Assembly (NCBI GenBank): GCA_023052935.1
Contig: CM041292.1
Location: forward strand, 89,449,169 to 89,513,168
From: Piezodorus guildinii
Lineage: Eukaryota; Arthropoda; Insecta; Hemiptera; Pentatomidae
Direction: 5' to 3'
Length of the DNA: 64,000 bases
Of this stretch, positions 24,807 through 34,500 are shown in pieces. Below the pieces are notes generated by a model. The model was not told where the DNA came from. It made no database searches and saw only the letters and a list, made by a program, of their open reading frames with translations. The position numbers and the translations under genes are program-made. The number at the start of each line of letters is the position of its first letter. The first letter of the stretch is position 1.

Positions 24807-25154
24807 TTCTACAAATATATCTCAGTATTTTGGAGATGACAATCAACATCAGTGTTTAAAGGGGAAAAGAGGGAAAGGTTAAATTCAGTATAAGTACCAA
24901 CTAGTGAAGGAATATAAAAGCTTTATCAAGAAATCATATATTGATTGCTATGAGACGGTGAATGATGGCCATGCTAAGAAGAGCTAAACAATACATACCT
25001 TTCGAATCAGGGCTCATCAGTGCATTAAAAAGACAAGTTAAGGCAACAAGATAAGGCTCAATTGGGGGCAGTTTAGTCAATAAGAGAATGGAAGACAAAA
25101 TTATTTGTTTGATGGTATGTAGAAGTGATCCTCTGGTTTTGATAGGAAGCAGTT

Positions 25155-25339
25155 GGATTTTTTTATTTATTTAACGTCACTTTATGCTACTATGGCTAAT
25201 CGGACGATGCTACAGTGGGAGTCCTAAATTTGCCTATCCAGGTTTTATTAGGATAGGGATCTTTAACGAGTACCTGACATCGCACAGTCTCGGGACCACT
25301 TTTAACGTCCCTCCGAAGGACGGCATAACTAAGGATTTT
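25155..25339 (-). repeat. SINE family 1, truncated copy at the inner end of the left arm
   Basis: The copy contains the 3' part of the SINE (TTTATTTATTTAACGTCAC through CCGAAGGACGGCATAACTAA). The tRNA-like head and its target-site duplication are absent because the duplicated segment ends here. The complete partner is at 26430-26716. Confidence 0.9.
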
Positions 25340-26419
25340 AACTGAACTCAAGAATGCAATAAATACCAGCCTAGCTTATATCAATATACTATGAACTTTT
25401 GGAAAGCCTCAGTGTCCTAACTTCACAGCTAGAGATGCAGAGAAACAATGGATTGTTCTTACAAACTGTTAAGGATTGATGAGGATATATGATGCCAACA
25501 TTAAGAAGATATCAGTCAACATGATACTTGACAAAACTCAGTAGATGTTGACACAAGAATTATTAAAAAAAGATTATTTTTATGATAATAATTCTTTGTA
25601 GTTTAACAACACCAATCTTTGTTAGTAGTAGCTCCCCCCGAGAAATCCTTATGCCCATTTATTTACTTTAATCATTGCTAGATTACAATGGTTTTATGTG
25701 ATGTCATGATCCAAGAAATACTAGATTAGGTATGATATTTTGAACTGCATTCTGGAGTTCAGTATAGGAAAGATGAAGAAAGTTTCAAGATTAAAAATAA
25801 TTGTTTTGGATATTATTTATTATTGAAGTACTATTATTTTGTTTTATTAATATTGAGGAATTAAGAAACTTTTTCTTAGTTCGGAGGAAAGGTTGCATTC
25901 TTTCGTGGAATATCCAGAGAGCTCCACTTTCCACTATTTCGGAGAGCTCTGTTATTCTTGAAATCCCATAGAGATCATATACTTCCTGTGATCCTTATTA
26001 TAAGACCTAACTATTATTGTGGTTAGATCTAGTTATATCTTTAGTTTCAATATTCTCTGACTGAGCTCATATGCTTTATCTTCTTGGCAAAGATGGTAAA
26101 TGGAATCTCCCATTAGTTTTATCTTGTTCAGATGATGATTTGCCCTGTGGTGGTATGAGAGGAAATATGCTACCGTTCTTATTTTCAGTCTATTCTTTGC
26201 CAAGTTTTGGTAAAATTTATATTTTTTTCTGAAAAAAAGTATGGAGGAATCAGGTTGTTACATGCCAGGCTTTTAAGCACAGAATTAGTATGCTTTCAAT
26301 GACTCACCTAGCAGTTTTCTATTTGAGAAAGGTAAATTGAAACCAGCCATTCATACAGATTGACACTGATGAGATCACTATCAGAATCATATGTTGTGAT
26401 CTCTAGTTGAATGACATAT
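25340..26419. other. Unique spacer of the large inverted duplication
   Basis: About 1.08 kb is not repeated in the other arm (1.19 kb including the SINE head). It is AT-rich, with no ORF or motif that I recognise. Confidence 0.5.
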
Positions 26420-26726
26420 AACTGCTTCCGGGATCACTTGTAGCTGGGTGGCTAGCGTAACAGCCTCCCATGCTAAAGGTCATGGGTTCAAACCCGCAGG
26501 TGGTCCTAGGATTTTTTAATGGGAGTAAAAAATCCTTAGTTATGCCGTCCTTCGGAGGGGACGTTAAAAGGTGGTCCCGAGACTGTGCGATGTCAGGTAC
26601 TCGTTAAAGATCCCTATCCTAATAAAACCTGGATAGGCAAAATTTAGGACTCCCACTGTAGCATCGTCCGATTAGCCATAGTAGCATAAAGTGACGTTAA
26701 ATAAATAAAAAAATCCAACTGCTTCC
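26420..26726 (+). repeat. SINE family 1, complete copy with 10-bp target-site duplication
   Basis: AACTGCTTCC occurs at 26420-26429 and 26717-26726. The head has a tRNA-like A-box region (GGGTGGCTAGCGTAACAG) and B box GGTTCAAACCC. The body matches 10059-10309 and the tail is TAAATAAATAAAAAAAT. The inverted duplication boundary (26529) runs through its body, so this SINE pre-dates the duplication. Confidence 0.92.
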
Positions 26727-29312
26727 TATCAAAACCAGAGGATCACTTCTACATACCATCAAACAAATAATTTTGTCTTCCATTCTCTTATTGACTAAAC
26801 TGCCCCCAATTGAGCCTTATCTTGTTGCCTTAACTTGTCTTTTTAATGCACTGATGAGCCCTGATTCGAAAGGTATGTATTGTTTAGCTCTTCTTAGCAT
26901 GGCCATCATTCACCGTCTCATAGCAATCAATATATGATTTCTTGATAAAGCTTTTATATTCCTTCACTAGTTGGTACTTTATACTGAATTTAACCTTTCC
27001 CTCTTTTCCCCTTTAAACACTGATGTTGATTGTCATCTCCAAAATACTGAGATATATTTGTAGAAATATATTGTAATATACCCATTTTTTATAATTATAG
27101 TATTTATTTATTTATAATTTGATTATTGTGTTAGGCAGGCTAACAATAGAATAAAAAGTGAAATTTAAATAACAGCTCCTGTTAGGTAGTTTGTTTACAA
27201 ACATAGTATCTATTTTGGATGCTAAGAAAAAAGGTCCCTGGCAGGTAGGATAGGGTAAAAAAGGTACCTGGAGAGTAAGTCAGTTTTGAGTGGGGACCTG
27301 GGGAGGTAGGAGTTGCTGTCTGAGCATGGAGAATAATTATAGTTAGCCTGCATATTGTTTGTAAGTTATTATTATAATTAAAAAGTTAAATAATCAAAAT
27401 GTGCCTGATTGTCAAGAACCCATACCCATACCCTGAGAGTAAAATGAGTTTTAATTAAGTAAATATTGTGTGAATTAATTTTTTCGCAAAAGAATATATT
27501 TAAAAAAATAAGTATATTATAATATGTATAAACCAATTCTGTAAACATTTGTTTTCCATGTTCTGTATGGAATCCTTCAGTATTACAATAAACTCTATTG
27601 CCTAGTCGATATGACTCAGTCATATTAATATTAATGCAATTCATAATTCTATTAATCTCCATTATTCTTGACATGAGGATCAGATTGAATTACAACTGAT
27701 CGCTCATCCTTATTAACCCTTCTGCACTCTTTCCTTTGCCATTAATATGTCAGATAATAAAAGTGCATTTATGAATTCTGCAATTAGAAATTACTGTAAT
27801 TAAATAAATTTTATGTACCAAGAAGTTTAATTGATAAAACTAAATCATCAGAGATGATAATGGATAGGAAATCTCATTTTGCTAAAAGCACTATTAGTCG
27901 ATAATAATTTCTAGATTTCTATCTGACCTGGATATCTAATCTTTGTGAAGGTATATATAAGTTTATGGGTTGGAATCTTGTGCTTATGAATGGACAGAAG
28001 AAAATTGGTAAGCATATCGACAGTATAAGGAGGTTTTTTTGTTTTGAAAGATTGGAAAAGACAGACACCAAGGAGGCATTGCTGATGGAAAGGGAGATAT
28101 AGCCCAATCTACTCAGTATACCTACTAGAAATATGTAAACATCTGGGAATTCCACATGTGAATGTTATGAAACAATTCACATACTTACGAGCTACCGTGT
28201 GCTACGGTCCTACAAGGACTCATGCTTCCTCAAGGGCTTGAAGCCAGTCATTTCTATCTTTTGCTCTTGCCCTCCATCTCCTTACTCCAAGCAACTTGAG
28301 GTCCTCCTCGACGTCATCCAGCCATCTCACTCTTGGCCTTTCTCTATATCTTTTTCCTCCAATTTTTCCATACAGTCTACATGTCCGAGCCATCTTAGGC
28401 GGGCTTTTTTCATAAACGATACCAGGTCTGGTTTCCCATAAATTGAACAGAGCTCAATATTCTTTCTTAATAGCCAAGAGTAATTTTCTTTAATTGGCCC
28501 AAATGTCTTCCTGAGTATTTTTCTCTCCCAAACATTGAGCCTCCTTTCGCTTTTCTTTGTTAATAGCCAGGATTCGCTGCCATAAGTAACTGTGGGTCTC
28601 AGAATCGTTTCATGTATCATCACCTTTGCATCTTTTGAAAGATTTTTGAACTTCAATGTTTTTTGTAGGGCGAAAAGGCACTTGTTACCTGCAGACAGCC
28701 TCACATTAACATGATCTTTCATATTATTGTCATGAGTAATAACAGAACTTAGGTACTTGAAGGTATCTGTACTTTTAAAACGGTGTTCGCTGATCTGCAG
28801 GTTATGGTATTCCAGTAGATGGTTCCTAGATGATTTTATATATTTTGTTTTTCCTTCGTTAACCTGAAAGCCCACTTCTGCCGCTTCCCTTTCAAACTCT
28901 TCGAAAGCTCCTTAAGCGCAGCCGTGCTTCTCGCTATTATGAGCACATCATCCGCATATGCCAAGTGATGTGTGAGGCGATTATAAATTGTTCCATTAGG
29001 GTTGGTTCGTATTGCCCTTATAGCTTTTTCCAATGCTAGATTAAATAGAACAGGTGGTAGCGGGTCTCCCTACCTCAGTCCACTATTCACTGCGAATTCT
29101 TCTGATAGCATTCCCTGTATTTTTATCTTCATTCTGCTATCATACATGGTTATTTTCGTAAGTCTAGTGAGCTTCCTGGGAACTCCAAATTCTAGGATTA
29201 TATTTAGTAGTGCTTCTCAATCGATACTGTCATATGCTTGCTTGAAATCGATGAATAGACTGTGAAGGTCAATATTAAACTCATATCCTCTTTCAAGAAT
29301 TTGCCTTAGTGA
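26529..29312 (-). repeat. Inner arm (right) of large inverted duplication
   Basis: This is the reverse-complement partner of 22562-25339. Differences seen include single-base indels near 27550, 26975 and 29088. Outward of 29312 the pairing continues, but with clear divergence and large indels. Confidence 0.95.
27067..27520 (-). mobile_element. MITE family A, copy 3 (right arm)
   Basis: Mirror copy of 24354-24806. The 98-codon open frame across 27378-27674 is a chance frame over the MITE edge. Confidence 0.8.
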
Positions 29313-30410
29313 AAAGATCTGATCGATGGTTGATCTTCCAGGCCTAAAACCTCACTGATAGTCGCCCAGTATCAGTTCGGGGCACTTCATCAGCTATTTT
29401 ATCCCCTTCGTTTTTTAGCATCTCTGAATGTATGCCATCAATACCAGAAGCCTTGTTGTTCTTTAATTTGCCAATTATTTCTTCAACTGGTCACTCTACT
29501 TCTTCATCTCCTTCTCCGGGTACACCCAATTGGCATTTCAGCTGTCTTTCCTCTTTGTCCTGGTGGTTGGGCTCTACAAGAATATTCCTGAAATATTCTG
29601 CCCATCTCTGTAATATTTGGACAGGCTCACTAATTATGGCCCCCTCTATTGTCTTGCAGCACATGTTGTTCGGTTGAGAGCCTCTTTTTATTTCCTTAAT
29701 CCCCTTATAAAACTTTCTCATATTTTTTGTGCTGTGGTCATTCTGTAGGTTTTCCAACTACATTTTTAACCACATCCTTTTTTTCTGATGGCAGATTTTC
29801 TCGGCATTCCTTCTCCTTGCAGTCCACTCATTTTGACTGGATCTAGTGATTCTCTGTAGCATTCTCAGAAGTGCCTCTTTCTTTGCTTTAAGGGCTTGAT
29901 GGCATTCCACATCAAAACAACCACACTTACTCTCTTTATTTTTCTTCCAAGGACTTCATCTGCTGCTTCTCCCAGGCTGGTTTTGATAGCGTTACATTTG
30001 CTGTTTTTATTATTGCTATCTATTTGGTCAGAAGCTCTTTCTAGTTTTTCCGTAACCTTCTGGGAGAACCTTTTACTACATTCTTCCTCCTTCAATTTAT
30101 TCACATTATACCCCTGTAGCTTTTCAACAGTCTCTCGAGATCGCAGAGATATTTTATGTTTGAAGGATTATCTTACTAGGAAATGATCTGTGTTACAGTC
30201 TGCACCTCTATAACTACGTAAATCTTCAATACTTGATGCATGTCTTTTGTGTATTAGTAAGTGGTCTATTTGGTCACAGTATCACCATCTGCTGATATCC
30301 AGGTTCCTTTATGGATGTTCTTTTGTTTAAAATGTATACCCATAATCTTGAAACCATTTTCTATAGCAAAGTTTATTAGCCTTAGTCATTGTCATTGGAA
30401 CTCTGGTGTT
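28213..30410 (-). pseudogene. RTE-like LINE (LINE B), right arm copy, 5'-deleted
   Basis: Minus-strand LINE B in three parts. The 3' end (28213-29312) is almost identical to the left copy. The outer part (29313-30410) is diverged; the frames at 29491-29757 and 29865-30104 differ from the left copy by several percent in protein. Relative to the left copy it lacks the nested LINE, about 170-190 bp near 29390-29400, and everything 5' of the equivalent of about 20526, including the leader and endonuclease start. It is inactive. Confidence 0.85.
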
Positions 30411-30808
30411 TGCTACACATGGAAACCCTAGTCAAACTGGGGGAAAATGAGAGAAGAGACCAGTAGCATATGAGTTTTAGGTGGGAGGGAATCATAAAAG
30501 CTTAGGAATTGTTTTAGGATAGCAACAGATTTATAAATAATTCAGAAATATGGTTACTCCATGACCGGTTTTAATCAATAATGACTCCAAGGTTTCTTAC
30601 TGAGGTGTGGAAGTGAAAAGCATCTATTGAGGTAAAGTAGAAAATAATACAAGCCGAATTTAGAAGGTGCTTAGAACTGATGAAGATGGATTTGATTTTT
30701 CTAGCATTCAGCTTCAAATCATTTGAATTACTGAAAGAAAGAATTGTTATCATCAGTGTTAACATAAAAGAAGGCATATTAACATTAGGGTGTTCCAGAA
30801 TTAAAGAA
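30411..30808 (-). pseudogene. CR1/L2-like LINE fragment (LINE A), right arm copy
   Basis: Minus-strand frame 30571-30777 reads SNDLKLNARKIKSIF and SVRNLGVIID, homologous to 19292-19690 but clearly diverged. It joins LINE B directly after the same LINE A position (ending GTGTA) as in the left arm. This adjacency argues that the two arms share one ancestor. Confidence 0.75.
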
Positions 30809-30898
30809 ATAAAAGAAGAGACTAATGAAATTTTTATTTTTAATGATATTTACTCTCTCTCTCTAATATTTTAAACATTTATTGAAGTTTTTACTATT

Positions 30899-31015
30899 TG
30901 TTTGTCTTTTTATTCATTTAATGTCACTTCATGCTACTGTAGCTAACCAAATAATGCTATAGCGGGAGTCCTTAATTTTGCCTATCCAGGTTTTATTTAG
31001 AGAGGGATTTTAACT
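30899..31015 (-). repeat. SINE family 1, diverged 3' fragment
   Basis: Recognisable by ATGTCACTTCATGCTACTGT, CGGGAGTCCTTAATTTTGCC and TATCCAGGTTTTATT. The head is missing. It lies just downstream of the cuticular-type gene. Confidence 0.8.
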
Positions 31016-31224
31016 TGTTACTGTTACATATTTTGAAATATATAGTGACTTTATTTTATTATGTTATCACTATTCTCTTATATTTCTCAATGTTGCAATT
31101 CAGTATTCAGTTAACTATTTGAAAATTAAAACACTTCAACTTTTTTTTAACATCATTTTCATGCATATATTTTGTACAACTAATACAATTAAATATTTTG
31201 GCAAATAAAATTACTTCAAAAATA

Positions 31225-31375
31225 GATTTTATAAAAATTAATATTTATTAGTAATATATATAAAGTACAAAAATATATAATAATACTGATACACTATAAT
31301 ATAATATATTCAATTTGTACACTTATGAAGGTCACTTCAGGGTGACTAGAAGACTTTTTTGGAATCTGCATTGAC
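31225..31375 (-). other. 3'UTR exon and polyadenylation signal of the cuticular-type gene
   Basis: A strong acceptor (CTTTGTTTTCATGGCAG, minus) ends at 31376 and pairs with the donor GTAAGTTC at 31531, 8 nt after the stop codon. An AATAAA lies at 31249-31244. The end near 31225 is estimated. A stop this close to the donor would not be expected to trigger nonsense-mediated decay. Confidence 0.6.
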
Positions 31376-31539
31376 CTGCCATGAAAACAAAGAAAAATAC
31401 ATTAAATTGAATCAACAAGCTGTTAAAAACTTTATTGTTGAATAATTTATTTTTTTAAAGTAATATATTTTTATTATTTAATTAATGCAGCAGATTTAAT
31501 AAAAAATTAATAAATAACAAAATGAACTTACCTTCTATT

Positions 31540-34500
31540 CTACCAGCCGTGGTGGTGGTATTTAGGCCTCACTGAGTAGTATATGTGTTTCGTCTGGTAA
31601 ACAGGCACCTTCACAGGGTAAGGATCAGGTACGGGAACTGGAATTTTCCGTACTACTTCTACAGGAACTGGCCTTATTACAGGATAGGGAACAACTTTCT
31701 CATATGGCACTTCAACAGTTTGGACTACTGGTACAGGCACAGGTACTTTTATTGGCAAAGGATGTGAAACAGGGACTGGAACTCCAACTGGAACTGCATG
31801 AGCCACTGGCACGGGTGCAGGGACTCCAACTGTATTTTGTACCTCAACCAATTGGGAAACAAGTTTGCCACTGAAATAAATGTAAAGTATAATTGTTTAG
31901 TCATATTTAATATATATTTTTTAATCATTTGTTTTTTAAGTAATGGATTATCCAAGTTATAATTTTTAGATCATTTCAATGTTTATAATATATTAAAAAT
32001 TTGTAAGATAGCCATAATCCCCACTCTGTAAATAGGCCTCGGAATGATTGTTTGCTTCATACTATAAATAATTATATGTTTTATAATTTATATTTTGCTT
32101 TAGAAACTTAATAAATGGTTACTAGTTTGTCAAATGAAATTATACAAAATAGGAAAAACAAAATGTTATGTAATATTAAATATCTTAATAATAATCAAAG
32201 ACATCCAGAAACAAGCTCCTCTCAAGAAAAAAACTTTGAGGGCACAACTGCTTCAAAGTAAGACTAAAGCTGAAACAGGCAAGAAAGGGGCTGATAAAAG
32301 AAAGGAGGCTCACAGAATAAGAATGCCTGAGTACTGGGGAAGGATTAAAGCTGAAGAATTCAAGTAGTTGAAATAAGGTTCACAGAAGGCCAAAATGAGA
32401 AAAAAATAAATAATAAAATACATTTTAAACAACTTTTTTATCTTAACCTAGTTTTCAAAAGGTTTCTATTCATCCTATTATAAATATTTATTTTTTTATT
32501 GTTTAATAATTATTTTCACAATATTTGCAAATATTAGGAGGTAGAGATTTTAATATTTTCAATCATGATAATCTTGATTAAATTATTGTACCATATTGTA
32601 AATACTTTATTTTTATAAGGCCTTGATAATCAAACAGTAATAACATTAGCATTTTCAGATGAAAAATCACCTCACTAAGATCATCAGTTGGTTTTTGCTA
32701 TTACTTTCTGACTATGTAACATCAGACTTCAAATAATTTTATGAACATTCTCATGGCAGTGTGAATTTTAAGTACCATAGTATTGGAGGAAGGAAATAGT
32801 CTGGCAACGGGTCTTATGGTTCTTTTTTCCAATTCCTTACGGCTATATTTAATACAATGTCTCGTGCTGAACGAGAACGAAAGTGTGAAGATTTATTTCT
32901 TAGGAATGCTGTTAGATACTGCTTTACTGCTATTACTGCTGTTAGATAAATATGACCAGTCCTGGTAGAAATCGAACCTTAACAGTTCCCGATCAAGCAC
33001 TCTGGGAACCTCACCTCTACCTAATTGATCATCACGCCCTCTTTTACTGCAGGTAATTAATCTATAATATTTTTTTATGTAAAATATACTTTACATTTAT
33101 GTGACAAGACTTTTAATTATATTTCACAAAGGTTTTCCATGTTTTGAAATATATTTTTTAAATTAGTTTGCTTTTCAAATGATAACTTAGTGATGTTATG
33201 TGATAAATGTCATTTTTATTTTTGTTGCTTTTCATTGAAGTGCTTATAGAAACATATAATACTTTTTAATAACACCAACAAATATACTGTATCTTTTCTA
33301 GAATAATTAATAAATTAAAAAAAAAATCATCTTAATAATATATTTATGTATCATATAAAATGATTTAAATTGTACAACTATTTAAAGTAATGCAAATTTT
33401 CCTCATATTTTGAACATGATTTTATCCTGATGATGGAATAAATTCTCCAAAACATCGACCAAGGAGTATTTATGTTGCTTGTTTTAATTAGCATTGTTTT
33501 AATCCCTTTAGTTTGGAAGGTAAGTTTCTCATAAATGGAACACTTTGTTATAAACTTCTCCTTTATTAGTTATCAAACACAATAGAAAACAATAACACTA
33601 ACTCAACTATTCCTCTTAATATTGACCTATGTCACTAGTATTTTAAAATTTTACATTGCTTTATTTTTTGTGTTTCTTCCTTTTTTGATATCTAGGATTG
33701 TTTTAAATTAGAATAAAAACTACATACCCGACAGCAGACACTCCAGCTACTCCACCTCCTATGAGGCCTGCTCCCGCACCAAGAGATGAGAGGCCTGCAT
33801 AACCAGCGTGCCCTGACACGATACCAGGGTCGGCACTCCTCTTCTGCTGATCTCCCTCACATGCAACTCCAATGGCCAACAAAGGCAGCAGCTATTTTGA
33901 GATATAACAAAAAATTAACTCTTTAAGTTACAAATACAGAACTATCTTCAATTTTATTCATTTATTTTCATTAAAGCAGCTTTAAATTGAAAACTTAGGT
34001 CATTTCTGGTGATTATTTGAAAAGTCAGATAAAATTGTTCTGTAAGACTAGAAAAGTTTAAAAAAAGCTAGAATAATGAGATGCAGAAACAAAAAAATAA
34101 ACTTAGGATTATAATTCTTTTACAGGATGTTTATTATTATGATCATGAGATGTAGGACTCAATGATGCCCAAAGAAAAATATTGTGCCTCTGATACTTTG
34201 ATGTATTTTGTCAAGAAACACCCGAAGAACAGATTAGTAGTTATCGTTTATTAGGAAATTTTAGTTTTTGATTTAGCAGAGTATTTATTTAAATTATCCA
34301 TTTTTATTTCTTCTTTTTTATTGGCATTGGATAATGATGATAATTATCATTAATGGATAATTTATTATATACATATGTATTCAAATGATTTTATCCACAA
34401 TTGAGACGTTGATTTCCAAAAGGTACTAAAGGACATTTTTTACAAAACTGGTTTTTTTTACATATGTGTATTCTCATCATTTAGTTTTATCTAAATATTC

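Larger units (their letters stand above)
22562..25339 (+). repeat. Inner arm (left) of large inverted duplication, almost identical to the right arm
   Basis: The arm matches 26529-29312 in reverse complement. Open frames at 22840-23037, 22998-23546 and 23718-23954 have exact counterparts at 28836-29033, 28327-28875 and 27919-28155. Only a few single-base indels and substitutions were seen. It carries the LINE B 3' end, unclassified DNA (23661-24353), a MITE and a truncated SINE. The match stops exactly inside the SINE at 25339. Confidence 0.95.

Noticed and set aside
32134..32367. Lys-rich 77-codon ORF in intron 2
   Set aside because: No recognisable domain, no promoter or splice support, A-rich composition; likely chance or a decayed retro-copy.
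33427..33465. Second hammerhead-like text (CCTGATGATGGAATAAATTC followed by TCCAAAACATCG)
   Set aside because: CTGATGA and a short stem II are present, but GAAA is AAAA and no upstream strand complementary to the stem III side was found, so the fold cannot be completed.
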